64,000 bases of DNA from CBDCVD01 sp965224015. GTDB taxonomy: Bacteria; Pseudomonadota; Alphaproteobacteria; Rhizobiales; CBDCVD01. Shown in pieces: positions 25,436 through 34,149 of the stretch. Numbering within the stretch: position 1 is the stretch's first letter; the number at the start of each line of letters is the position of its first letter. The translations under genes and the position numbers were made by a program. The stretch is taken from NCBI GenBank assembly GCA_965224015.1, contig OZ245032.1:1612001-1676000 (forward strand). Direction: 5' to 3'. The notes below the pieces were generated by a model. That model was given only the letters and a program-made list of their open reading frames with translations. It searched no databases and had not been told where the DNA came from.

Positions 25436-26040
25436 GCCGCAAAATCATCGCCATTCTGCGCGGCATTCGACCCGAGGAAGCCAACGCGATCTGCAACACC
25501 CTCATTGAAGCCGGTATTGACCGGATTGAGGTGCCGTTAAACTCGCCCGAGCCGTTCAAAAGCATATCCTTGATGTCCGATGCCTTCGCACAGGACGCGT
25601 TGATCGGCGCCGGAACGGTTTTGAGCACCACCGATGTGGCCAATGTCGCGGCCGCTGGGGGTAAGATGATTGTTTCTCCCGACGCCAACACAGAGGTGAT
25701 CGTCGCGACCAAGGTTGGCGGCTTGTTGTCATACCCCGGCGTCCTCACGCCGACCGAGTGTTTTTCCGCGCTGCGTGCCGGGGCCGATGGACTCAAGGTA
25801 TTTCCGTCCTTCCTGATGGGCACCGAGGGGCTCAAAGCGATCAGGGCCGTCCTTCCCAAGGGCACTGAAACTTACGCGGTAGGTGGTGTTGGACCCAAGA
25901 ACTTTGCCGAATGGTTCGCGGCAGGTGCCACAGGGTTTGGCATTGGCACCGGGATCTACACACCGGGATTGAGCGCCGGCGAAGTTCGCGATCGCGCCAA
26001 CGATATCGTGGCAGCCTACGATGCCGCCGCACCGACATGA
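25432..26040 (+). CDS. dgoA: 2-dehydro-3-deoxy-6-phosphogalactonate aldolase
   Basis: 202 residues from TTG 25432, which is supported by AAGGAGG 7 nt upstream. It is a KDPG/KDPGal aldolase-type TIM barrel: AILRGIRPEEA with substrate-contact Arg, RIEVPLNSPEP, GAGTVLSTTDV, and the Schiff-base lysine K122 in GADGLKVFPSFLMG. It would split KDPGal into pyruvate and glyceraldehyde-3-phosphate at the end of the De Ley-Doudoroff galactose route. The preceding steps in this cluster are reduced to stubs, so its substrate supply must come from elsewhere or it is a survivor of a dying pathway. Confidence 0.85.
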   Translation: MSRKIIAILRGIRPEEANAICNTLIEAGIDRIEVPLNSPEPFKSISLMSDAFAQDALIGAGTVLSTTDVANVAAAGGKMIVSPDANTEVIVATKVGGLLSYPGVLTPTECFSALRAGADGLKVFPSFLMGTEGLKAIRAVLPKGTETYAVGGVGPKNFAEWFAAGATGFGIGTGIYTPGLSAGEVRDRANDIVAAYDAAAPT

Positions 26041-26225
26041 GCGCGGCAATTGCGGATGCCAGGATCTGCGCGCTGGGGGAAGGGCCGCCATGGCATCCGG
26101 AGCGCGGACAGTTCTTTTGGTTTGCCATTCTCGGTAAGAAACTGCTGTCGCAGCGGGATGACGAACTGCTGGATTGGCAATTCGACGAATATGTCTGCGC
26201 CGCCGGAATAAGAGGTATTGTATGA
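26037..26225 (+). pseudogene. SMP-30/galactonolactonase N-terminal stub
   Basis: 62 residues: LGEGPPWHPERGQFFWFAIL then GKKLLSQ and FDEYVCAAG, the first blades of an SMP-30/gluconolactonase propeller that normally has about 290 residues. It begins in an ATGA overlap with the aldolase gene and its TGA overlaps the start of the beta-galactosidase gene. Most of the gene is cleanly deleted. Confidence 0.75.
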
Positions 26226-28144
26226 AACGCACGCTGGGAACCTGCTATTATCCCGAACACTGGCCGCGCGACACCTGGAAAAACGACAGCCGCCGCATGG
26301 CCGAGGCCGGATTGACATGGGTACGGATCGGCGAGTTTGCCTGGTCCCGGCTGGAACCTGCGCCAGACCAACTCGAATTTGGCTGGCTGGATGACGCTAT
26401 GGAAATTTTGGGCCAGGCCGGTCTGAAAGTGGTTCTTGGCACGCCAACAGCGACTCCACCGCGTTGGATGTTGGACCGCCATCCTGACATGCTGGCGGTG
26501 GATGTCGAAGGCCGGCCCCGCAAGTTCGGCTCTCGCCGACACTATTGTTTCAGCCACGAAGGGTATCGCCAGGACTGTGCGCGGATCGTCACATTGCTGG
26601 CCGATCGCTATGGGTCGCACCCGCATGTTGCCGCGTGGCAGACGGACAATGAATACGGCTGCCATGACACCACGATCTCATATAGCGATGCTGCCCGGGT
26701 GGCTTTCAGGGACTGGCTGGCCGATCGATACGGGAGCATTGAGCGGCTCAACGAGGCCTGGGGCAATGTATTCTGGTCGATGGAGTATAACGAATTCGAT
26801 CAGATCGACCTGCCCAACCTGACGGTGACGGAACCCAACCCGTCGCACGCGCTGGCGTTTCGACGTTTCAGTTCCGATCAAGTGGTAACGTTCAACCGGC
26901 TTCAAGCCGAGATCATCCGCGCCCGGTCCAACGCGCCGCTGGCCCACAACTACATGGGGCGGATCACTGATTTTGATCACTACAAGGTCGCACAGGACCT
27001 CGACATCGCATCTTGGGACAGCTACCCGCTGGGATTTCTCGAAGACCGCTTGGGTGCCGATACCGCACAACAGCGGACCTTCGCAAGACAGGGGGATCCC
27101 GATTTCCAGGCCTTTCACCACGATCTCTACAGAGCCGTGGGTCGCGGCCGGTGGTGGGTGATGGAACAGCAACCGGGGCCGGTCAACTGGGCGTCTTACA
27201 ATCGCGCTCCGCTTCCGGGCATGGTACGGCTCTGGACGTGGGAAGCATTCGCCCACGGCGCCGAGGTCGTATGCTATTTTCGCTGGCGGCAGGCACCATT
27301 TGCCCAGGAGCAGATGCACGCCGGTCTTTTGCGGCCGGACAGCCAGGAAGCCCCTGCGATAGGCGAAATACGCTCGATCTTATCCGAGCTGGAGACTTCG
27401 CCGGACGTGCAGCAGGCGCAGTCCCCGGTTGCACTTATCTTCGACTATGACGCCGAATGGAGCTGGGCTGTGCAGCCGCATGGCACCGGTCTCAGTTATT
27501 TCGGATTGGTCTTCGACACCTATCGAGGCTTGCGACGACTGGGTTTGTCGGTCGATATTTTGCCGCCTGGAGTCCGCGATTTCGACGGGTATCGGCTGGT
27601 CGTGGCCCCCGGATTGATGCACATGCCCGAAGATCTGAAACAGGCACTTGCCGCGTCGAAAGCACAGGTCCTGCTGGGTCCGCGCACCGCTGCGCGGGAC
27701 GCTGACATGCAGATCCCGGTGCCTTTGCCTCCGGACCTGCCTGGTACGGACATCACAGTGTCACATGTCGAAAGCCTGCGCCCGGACATGCCGATTGCCC
27801 TAAACGGCGGCGGCCACGTGCACAGTTACATGGAAAACCTCCAGGGAAGTGGCGAGGTGCTTGAGCAAACCGCCGCAGGCACGGCTGCGGTAATGGCACA
27901 GGGAAACTTCACTTATGTTGGCGCCATGCTGGACGCGCAAGCCCTTGAACGGGTTATTGATCGCGCTTGCCTGGCCGGTGGGATCGCAACGCTGAAACTT
28001 CCTGACGGGGTACGAGTGCGCAATTGTGGAACTGACCGGTTCTGGTTCAATTACAATTCAACACCGGCTACCGTCGATGGGCTGACGCTGGACGCGGCCG
28101 ATACTTTGCGACAGACCCTGAGCAGATCGGATGCCCGCGGCTGA
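26222..28144 (+). CDS. Beta-galactosidase, GH42
   Basis: 640 residues from ATG 26222. The N-terminus is GTCYYPEHWPRDTWKNDSRR. The acid/base is E144 in TDNEYGCH and the nucleophile E315 in WWVMEQQPGPVNW. A central trimerisation-type domain and a small C-terminal beta domain complete the usual GH42 length. There is no signal peptide. It hydrolyses imported beta-galactosides to galactose in the cytoplasm, complementing the GH36 enzyme in the same operon. Confidence 0.9.
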   Translation: MKRTLGTCYYPEHWPRDTWKNDSRRMAEAGLTWVRIGEFAWSRLEPAPDQLEFGWLDDAMEILGQAGLKVVLGTPTATPPRWMLDRHPDMLAVDVEGRPRKFGSRRHYCFSHEGYRQDCARIVTLLADRYGSHPHVAAWQTDNEYGCHDTTISYSDAARVAFRDWLADRYGSIERLNEAWGNVFWSMEYNEFDQIDLPNLTVTEPNPSHALAFRRFSSDQVVTFNRLQAEIIRARSNAPLAHNYMGRITDFDHYKVAQDLDIASWDSYPLGFLEDRLGADTAQQRTFARQGDPDFQAFHHDLYRAVGRGRWWVMEQQPGPVNWASYNRAPLPGMVRLWTWEAFAHGAEVVCYFRWRQAPFAQEQMHAGLLRPDSQEAPAIGEIRSILSELETSPDVQQAQSPVALIFDYDAEWSWAVQPHGTGLSYFGLVFDTYRGLRRLGLSVDILPPGVRDFDGYRLVVAPGLMHMPEDLKQALAASKAQVLLGPRTAARDADMQIPVPLPPDLPGTDITVSHVESLRPDMPIALNGGGHVHSYMENLQGSGEVLEQTAAGTAAVMAQGNFTYVGAMLDAQALERVIDRACLAGGIATLKLPDGVRVRNCGTDRFWFNYNSTPATVDGLTLDAADTLRQTLSRSDARG

Positions 28145-28149
28145 TCACT

Positions 28150-28345
28150 ACGCCATCGCGGAAACGCGACATGGAACCGCGCCACTCATCGCCCCGTCAA
28201 TGACCCAGGGCGCCGCCAACTCACTACAGCGCAGGGCAGCAATAAAGGTCTGGGTATGCCATTTGCCGAATGACTCGATATGGCCTTGCTGGCGGCAATG
28301 GCCGCAATAACCCTGACTTCAGACCCGCCACCTTGAGAACAACCT
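28150..28345 (-). pseudogene. IS630-type transposase remnant
   Basis: A minus-strand frame gives WHTQTFIAALRCSELAAPWV then IDGAMSG, the segment around the first catalytic Asp of IS630-family transposases. The frame is lost on both sides. About 60 bp of the same sequence (28276-28335) recurs inverted at 54172-54232. Confidence 0.6.
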
Positions 28346-28346
28346 A

Positions 28347-28448
28347 TTGAAAGATTACATCTAAAGCTTTTCAACTAATGACGTAATGATGCGCATGTTG
28401 AAAGATTACATCTAAAGCTTTTCAACTAATGACGTAATGATGCGCATG
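28347..28448 (-). repeat. rseP: 51-bp perfect tandem duplication over the 3' end of rseP
   Basis: Units 28347-28397 and 28398-28448 are identical and cover the last codons of rseP (RIITSLVEKL and its TAG). Only the inner unit is used by the gene. Confidence 0.9.
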
Positions 28449-29566
28449 CCATCGCTCCAAGTGACGACGAGCAACAAAGTCAATACAAGAGCCGCACCAA
28501 TACCAAATCCATACTCCTGTGTTTTTTCGCTTAAAGGTTTACCGCGAATGACTTCGGCCAGGTAAAACATCAAATGCCCACCATCAAGCATGGGAATCGG
28601 AAACAGGTTCAGCAAGCCAATGCTGACAGAAATCCAGGCTATCAGGTTCACCAGGTGCGCCACGCCACGTTCCGCAACCACCGATGATACGTGGCCAATC
28701 CCCAAAGGCCCGCTCATTTGTTTGATAAGGGCGGGCTTGCTAAACAGTTTGCCAATAGTTTGGAAGGTGACCTCAAAGATTTGTCCGGTTTTGGCAATGC
28801 CCATGGTCAGAGCCGTGATCGGTCCATAACGCACTCTGACATTATCCTCGGGCGATCGGCTTGACTCGATTCCAACGGCGCCTCGCTCGTAAGTAAGCGA
28901 GCCGATCTTCGCCGGGGTTAGTCGCGGCGTCACGGTCAGGACTTTTTCAACCCCATCGCGCATGATCAATACGGGCATTTCTTCGTCAGCGCTTATGCTG
29001 AAAATACGCGCCATGTCACGAAAATCTCTTATCCGGGTGCCATTGATTGCCAGGACGAGATCACCTTTTTTTATACCCGCCTCCTGAGCCGGCGTATTGG
29101 GAACAACCTGGCCGACACGCGGCAAATGATATTGCTCCCCATAGAGCAGAAACATGGCACTGAAAACAAAAATGGAAAACAGGAAGTTGGCCATGGGGCC
29201 AGCGGCGACAATTGATGCGCGCTTCCATACTTTTTGGGTATGAAAACTAACCGCGCGTTCCGATGCAGACATGGATTTTAGTTTTTTGCTGTCAGGGGCG
29301 CTAGCCCCGTCTGCATCGCCAAAAAACTTAACGTAGCCCCCCAGGGGGATTGCACAGAGCTTCCATCGCGTCCCTTGCCGATCGTTCCAGCCGACCAGTT
29401 CCGGACCAAAGCCAATTGCAAAGGCCTCCACTTTAACGCCGCACCAGCGACCGACGAGAAAGTGTCCCATTTCATGGACAAAAACGACGACACCCAGAAC
29501 AACAAAAAACGGCAGCAGAGTACCGACCAGGAACGAGTTAAAAATCCAGGAAAATGCTTCAATCAT
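28412..29566 (-). CDS. rseP: RIP metalloprotease, site-2 protease family
   Basis: 384 residues. The zinc motif HEMGH (31-35) lies in the first membrane span; the third zinc ligand is in MLDGGH near residue 340. There is one PDZ domain (about 125-205, VGQVVPNTPAQEAGIKKGD) and a GPLGIG motif before the last spans. Proteins of this family cut membrane-bound anti-sigma factors. The usual dxr/bamA neighbours are absent. It sits alone between a glycosidase operon and a GGDEF/EAL gene, with a duplicated 3' end, so it may have been moved here or be an extra copy. Confidence 0.88.
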   Translation of the reverse strand: MIEAFSWIFNSFLVGTLLPFFVVLGVVVFVHEMGHFLVGRWCGVKVEAFAIGFGPELVGWNDRQGTRWKLCAIPLGGYVKFFGDADGASAPDSKKLKSMSASERAVSFHTQKVWKRASIVAAGPMANFLFSIFVFSAMFLLYGEQYHLPRVGQVVPNTPAQEAGIKKGDLVLAINGTRIRDFRDMARIFSISADEEMPVLIMRDGVEKVLTVTPRLTPAKIGSLTYERGAVGIESSRSPEDNVRVRYGPITALTMGIAKTGQIFEVTFQTIGKLFSKPALIKQMSGPLGIGHVSSVVAERGVAHLVNLIAWISVSIGLLNLFPIPMLDGGHLMFYLAEVIRGKPLSEKTQEYGFGIGAALVLTLLLVVTWSDGMRIITSLVEKL

Positions 29567-29700
29567 TTGAACTCTATAAAATTATCTTGCAACTTGTGTT
29601 TGATGATGACCCCTTGAGGCTGCATGTCGTTAACATGAGTCTGTGAACAAATTATGGAGAATTTACTGAAATCCGACCCAGCAGCCTGCCTGTTTGCGTT

Positions 29701-29714
29701 ATACCAGTTGGTAT
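29701..29714. repeat. Joined family C ends
   Basis: ATACCAGTTGGTAT consists of the two terminal hexamers of a C element with nothing between them. It is 4 bp from the stop of the GGDEF/EAL gene and may be a deletion or excision scar. Confidence 0.4.
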
Positions 29715-29717
29715 TAA

Positions 29718-31841
29718 TCAAGCCGCGTGGCCGGCCCTGGCGGCAAAGGCTTCAGCGCTAAAGAGCATTTCTGGTGCCGGCGCCGGGGCACCATAATAGA
29801 GGCCTTGCGCTTCGTCACAACCGGCCAAACGCAAAAGCTCAGCCTGCTCTTTTGTTTCCACGCCCTCAGCGTTGATCTTGACATGCAGGGCTTTGCCAAG
29901 TGCGATCATGGTGTTGACGATGGCTGCCATATTGCGATCGTTGCGAAAGTTAGTGATAAAGCTGCGATCGATTTTGAATTTATCGAAGGGAAAGGCGGTC
30001 AGATAGCGCAAACTCGAATAACCTGTGCCGAAGTCATCCATGGTAATGACGACCCGCATTCGCCGCAGCTGAGCAAGAATGGCAAGAACCTCGTTGGTAT
30101 TATCAAGGAGGACATTCTCGGTGATTTCGATTTCCAGACGCTCAGGTGCCAGGCCGGACATCTCAAGCGCGTCACGCACCTTGCCAACAACATCCCAGGT
30201 CGTAAATTGCACGGGAGAAAGATTGATAGCAATGCGATAAGGTACGTTCCAACTGGCAGCCTCCTGACACGCCTGCTGAAGAACGATCTCCCCAATATCG
30301 CGAATAAGTCCTGTTCGCTCGGCCAGTTCAATGAAATCATCGGGGGCAATCAGCCCCTTGTCCGGATCGCGCCAGCGTATGAGGGCCTCAAAACCGGTCA
30401 GCCTGTATTCGGCAAGGCTGAACTGAGGCTGGTAATACAGCTCAAAACTGTTATTAGCGACTGCGCGGCGCAGGGCACTCTCCTTGTTGCGCTGTTCGTT
30501 TGCCATTGTAGTCATATGGGGATGAAAATAACGAAAGCGGATTTGCGCGTCATCGGCGACATTATAGAGAGCCAGGTCTGCATTTTTTATCAGCTCTTCC
30601 GAAGTCTTGCCGTGAAGGGGTGCCAAGGCGATCCCCACTGACAATTTACAGATAATCTCGTTGCCTTCGATCAAATAGGCTCCCGAGGCCTGATCAATAA
30701 TAGCGAGCACCTGGGTTGTTACGTCGTCGTGACTATGCACCCGGCGTAGTATGATTGCAAACTCGTCGCTCGTTAGCCTGGCGATGGTATCGATTGGTTT
30801 TAGGGCTCCGTTTATACGTTCGGCTACGGCCCGAAGAAGCGCATCGCCAACACGATGGCCCATGGTATCTACAGTCTCCTTGTAGCGATCAATGTCTATG
30901 CAAATAACGGCAAGGCGCTTTCTCTGTTGTGCAACGTCTTGCAGTTTATTGTCCAGATCCTTCGTAAAGGCGGCCCTGTTCAGGCGTCCGGTAATTTGGT
31001 CATGAAACGCCAGGTAACGGATATCTTTTCTGGCCTTGCGTCGATCTCTAACGCGCAAGATCACGACGACCAAGGCGATCGCAAAACCGGCTATTATCAT
31101 AAAAACGGTCAGTAACGCCATCGTCTTTATCGCCATGAAAAGCGATATACCGGCAGTCCCCTGCTTGATGCGGGTTAGAACAACATTTTCAATAACACCG
31201 TCTTTTATCAACGGCACCGCAACGCATATGTGCAGTCCACCGAGAATGCCAAGATCCAGTGTAATCAGGTGGGTCGAGGCCTTTGTCGCAAGAGCCGCAA
31301 GATACAGATTGTGCAATGTGGAGCCAGGTTTAATCCGATCTGCTGGATCATGCTGTGCAAGATGTGCAAAATCGATATTGCCGTTCTTACCGACGATACT
31401 GTAGCCGAGAACGTTCGTCAGGCTGGCGCTATTGCTTTCCTGTGCGCGGGGCGTTTGCGACGGCAATTGGCGGGGCGCGTTGGTATGGTCCGAAACCACA
31501 GCTGTTTGCGCACTTTGGATGCCAGGAATGCCGGCGCCAGATGCTTGCGTCTTCAAATTGATCTCAGATTTAGTCCCTGGCGTCGTCCGCGAATGCCCCT
31601 TTGAGGTCTGGGCCATCAAACTTGGCGACCAGGCGGTACTCTGTCCATTATGGGCGCGACCCGACAGGTCCAAAGTTTCGGCTAAAAGGTTAGCATAGGC
31701 ACGCGAGGTGCCAACGGCATCCATGATCAGAACAGAGCGACTCATTCGGTCGCTGACAATATATAATATAACAAGCACCAGCAAACTGATGAATGTTATA
31801 GATGTGATCGGTACGGGAGACCACTGTTTCCATTTTATCAT
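29718..31841 (-). CDS. Membrane cyclic-di-GMP protein, degenerate GGDEF plus EAL
   Basis: 707 residues. Membrane spans at about 10-30 and 240-262 enclose a periplasmic sensor region (31-239). The GGDEF domain (about 275-440) has TSDEF (357-361) in place of GGDEF, so cyclase activity is doubtful. The EAL domain (about 455-700) keeps EALIRW, ITEN, MDDFGTGYSS and INAEGVET, so it can be an active phosphodiesterase. The gene stands alone. The most likely role is signal-dependent breakdown of c-di-GMP, with the GGDEF part acting as a GTP sensor. Confidence 0.87.
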   Translation of the reverse strand: MIKWKQWSPVPITSITFISLLVLVILYIVSDRMSRSVLIMDAVGTSRAYANLLAETLDLSGRAHNGQSTAWSPSLMAQTSKGHSRTTPGTKSEINLKTQASGAGIPGIQSAQTAVVSDHTNAPRQLPSQTPRAQESNSASLTNVLGYSIVGKNGNIDFAHLAQHDPADRIKPGSTLHNLYLAALATKASTHLITLDLGILGGLHICVAVPLIKDGVIENVVLTRIKQGTAGISLFMAIKTMALLTVFMIIAGFAIALVVVILRVRDRRKARKDIRYLAFHDQITGRLNRAAFTKDLDNKLQDVAQQRKRLAVICIDIDRYKETVDTMGHRVGDALLRAVAERINGALKPIDTIARLTSDEFAIILRRVHSHDDVTTQVLAIIDQASGAYLIEGNEIICKLSVGIALAPLHGKTSEELIKNADLALYNVADDAQIRFRYFHPHMTTMANEQRNKESALRRAVANNSFELYYQPQFSLAEYRLTGFEALIRWRDPDKGLIAPDDFIELAERTGLIRDIGEIVLQQACQEAASWNVPYRIAINLSPVQFTTWDVVGKVRDALEMSGLAPERLEIEITENVLLDNTNEVLAILAQLRRMRVVITMDDFGTGYSSLRYLTAFPFDKFKIDRSFITNFRNDRNMAAIVNTMIALGKALHVKINAEGVETKEQAELLRLAGCDEAQGLYYGAPAPAPEMLFSAEAFAARAGHAA

Positions 31842-32190
31842 TGCGCCCCTGCCCCTTATTTTACCGATTATATCGTTTATCCTATGCCTTTATTTATTAA
31901 TAGAACGCGATTAGATATGATTAATCCCCATGAATAGGTTGAAAAATTCACTATATCAATTACCTGGGCCAGGCATAATTCCTGCTAAACAGCGCAAAAA
32001 GTTATCTGGGGACTTCTATTGACGACCTAGCAACGCGCTCATCAAGGCCAATCAGAAATGGAAAACAGACCCTTTGATCAAAACGGAGACACTAAAGGAG
32101 GTTTGCAGGTGCCCAAGTCTCGCCAGGGCGTGCTAACCATGATAGGGATGCCTGATTATCAGCATTGTCGTCATCGTCAAGAGCAACCCC
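31842..32190. other. Divergent spacer between GGDEF/EAL gene and fdhD
   Basis: It contains a D-type fragment at about 32008-32050 (GGGGACTTCTATTGACGACC) and the short leader open frame at 32109-32198. Nothing else is recognised. Confidence 0.55.
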
Positions 32191-32198
32191 ATGGATGA
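32094..32198 (+). promoter_or_regulatory. Leader open frame with a strong ribosome site before fdhD
   Basis: AAAGGAGG (32094-32101) precedes GTG 32109 by 7 nt. The frame of 29 residues (MPKSRQGVLTMIGMPDYQHC...) ends at TGA 32196-32198, inside the first codons of fdhD (ATG 32191). The ribosome site is far better than that of fdhD, so translation of fdhD may depend on termination here. It may also simply be an unlucky coincidence. Confidence 0.4.
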
Positions 32199-33027
32199 AC
32201 CGACATTTACCCCCGTCAGACCTGACCCGGACGATCCAAATCTGGTACAGCCGGTTACCGGCACGGATCATACAGGCGCATCCGTCGAAACAATGGTCGT
32301 AACGGAGCGTCCTTTGACTCTTTATCTCAATAGTCAGGAAATTGTCACCGTAATGACAATTGGCGACCATCCGCAACTGCTTGCCGTGGGATATCTGGCC
32401 AATCAAAATATGCTGGCGCCGGACAATCCGATAACCGCGGTTGATCATGATGATGATCTTGGCGTGGTTGTTGTGCGCACAAAGAATGAAACAGATTTTG
32501 AAGAAAAACTGAAAAAACGGGTGCGCACCTCTGGCTGCGCCCAGGGGACGGTTTTTGGTGATTTGATGGATAGTCTGGACCCCGTGTCCCTGGCCCGCGA
32601 TGCGCGGATAAGAACGTCCTGGCTTTATTCCCTGACCAAGCAGATTAACATGACGCCGAGCCTTTATTTAAAAGCCGGTGCCATCCACGGTTGTGTGTTG
32701 TGCAGGCAGGATGAGCCGCTTGTCTATATGGAGGACGTGGGACGCCATAATGCGGTTGACAAAATTGCTGGCTTTATGCTTATGAACGCTGTTGCGCCCG
32801 AGAATAAGATATTTTACACAACGGGGCGCCTGACATCTGAAATGATCATCAAGACGCTCAAGATGCGTATCCCTGTTCTTGTTTCGCGATCAGGCTTTAC
32901 GGCGTGGGGGGTTGAACTGGCTCGCGGCGCCGGACTGACCCTGATCGGACGCGCCAGAGGAAGACGCTTCATAGCCCTTGCGGGTCAAGAGCGGATTGTA
33001 TTTGATAGTCACCAGGATCGCGGTTGA
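32191..33027 (+). CDS. fdhD: Formate dehydrogenase accessory sulfurtransferase
   Basis: 278 residues. Family landmarks are VTERPLTLYLN, GDHPQLLAVGYL, SGCAQG (C116), HGCVLC (C168, C171), MEDVGRHNAVDKIAG and SRSGFTAWGVELA. FdhD passes sulfur from IscS to the bis-MGD cofactor of formate dehydrogenases in the cytoplasm. It overlaps mobB, and no formate dehydrogenase subunit is in the window, so the enzyme it serves is elsewhere. Confidence 0.92.
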   Translation: MDEPTFTPVRPDPDDPNLVQPVTGTDHTGASVETMVVTERPLTLYLNSQEIVTVMTIGDHPQLLAVGYLANQNMLAPDNPITAVDHDDDLGVVVVRTKNETDFEEKLKKRVRTSGCAQGTVFGDLMDSLDPVSLARDARIRTSWLYSLTKQINMTPSLYLKAGAIHGCVLCRQDEPLVYMEDVGRHNAVDKIAGFMLMNAVAPENKIFYTTGRLTSEMIIKTLKMRIPVLVSRSGFTAWGVELARGAGLTLIGRARGRRFIALAGQERIVFDSHQDRG

Positions 33028-33035
33028 AGCGTTTG

Positions 33036-33563
33036 ATGTTTTCTATGAACCCGTTTGTTTTTGGTATTTGCGGATGGAAGAATGCGGGCAAGACAACACT
33101 TATGGTGGCGCTTATAAAAGAACTCACCGCAAGAGGTTTTCGTGTTGCAACGGTAAAGCACGCCCATCACGGGTTTGACATTGACCATCCGGGGCGCGAC
33201 AGCCATCGCCATCGTACAGCCGGGGCGCAGCAGGTTGCGGTTGTTTCATCGCGGCGCGTTGCCATCATGCGCGAACTTGGCCAGGACGAGCAGGAGCCGA
33301 CCCTTGACGAGATCATCGCCCAACTGTCGGTGGCCGATGTTATCCTTGTCGAGGGATATAAATCCGCAGTCCACCCCAAAATCGAAGTGCGGCGCAACGG
33401 CGCGCAGGCGGTGCCGTCGCAGGCCACAAGAGCCACCAATGTAAAAGCCGTTGTCTGCGATGTATCGCCGGATGTCGGCGTGGATGACGAAACGCCGGTG
33501 TTTTCATTTTGCGCCATCGCGGATATTGCTGATTTTATTCTGGAACAAAGGGCTCTGGTATAA
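33036..33563 (+). CDS. mobB: Molybdopterin-guanine dinucleotide biosynthesis adapter
   Basis: 175 residues from ATG 33036; TTG 33024 and ATG 33045 are in-frame alternatives. It has a P-loop GWKNAGKTT, ATVKHAHHGFDIDHPGRDSH with the MobB histidines, and LVEGYK. It binds GTP and assists MobA in making the MGD cofactor, which fits its coupling to fdhD. A B repeat begins right at its stop codon. Confidence 0.88.
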   Translation: MFSMNPFVFGICGWKNAGKTTLMVALIKELTARGFRVATVKHAHHGFDIDHPGRDSHRHRTAGAQQVAVVSSRRVAIMRELGQDEQEPTLDEIIAQLSVADVILVEGYKSAVHPKIEVRRNGAQAVPSQATRATNVKAVVCDVSPDVGVDDETPVFSFCAIADIADFILEQRALV

Positions 33564-33660
33564 GCTAACCCCATAAAGCTGATCGCCCTCTAAATCTATA
33601 GCAAAATGCGACAAGAATACGCAAAAGCCCCATGATTCCCATTAAACGCATTTTGCTATA
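33563..33660 (-). repeat. Family B palindromic element, copy e
   Basis: The order is inverted relative to copy b: the AAGCTGATC arm and linker come first, then complete module 1 (TATAGCAAAATGCG...CGCATTTTGCTATA). It adjoins the mobB stop and is followed by a short C-type left end (about 33664-33695). Confidence 0.75.
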
Positions 33661-33739
33661 GCCGGCATGTCTATAAAGCCAATACCGCTGGTATAACTTG
33701 CCTTGGAAGAGAATTTTCCCTACATGAGTATCTAGAGCT

Positions 33740-34122
33740 AGAGCGTGTCAGGTTTTAATAGAACCATTCTGCCAAAAGGTACTTGGGCGATTTTGCGACA
33801 AGATGGGCCTTAATACCAAGGGTCTTTGACAAGGGCCCATGCATTAGCGTCAAAGAGGTGTGTTATCAAGGCAGTACACCAGTCGGCGTGTCCATAAAGC
33901 CCATACCGCTGGTATAGTCTCGCAGGATATAGTGGGGCTATTTGCAAGAGGCTTAAGGTTCATATTGGCGCAAAAGCGCCCCTTCGGGTTTCCGATTGGC
34001 GCAACGCCCACGCCCAAGCCGCTCTCGAGAGATGGATAAACATCGCTCTTCGATCGCCTTGAACGTGGATCGCCTCGCCAATCGAGAAACAGAATTGATT
34101 CTATTAAGACCTGACACGCTCT
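33740..34122. repeat. Family E element with terminal inverted repeats
   Basis: AGAGCGTGTCAGGTTTTAAT (33740 on) and its inverse near 34122 (ATTAAGACCTGACACGCTCT) bound 383 bp, with CTAG adjoining both ends. A C element sits inside. The right part (33994-34124) recurs at 41143-41275. Confidence 0.7.
33813..33915 (-). repeat. Family C, 103-bp element, copy 2 (inverted)
   Basis: It is complete and nested inside the E element. Together with 44 bp of adjoining sequence (to 33959) it forms an inverted repeat of 147 bp with 35251-35397. Confidence 0.8.
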
Positions 34123-34149
34123 AGCACAACAACAGTGGAGAGGACGATT

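Noticed and set aside
28186..28374. 62-residue minus-strand gene
   Set aside because: It is a frame over the IS630 remnant and the first copy of the tandem duplication, not a conserved protein.
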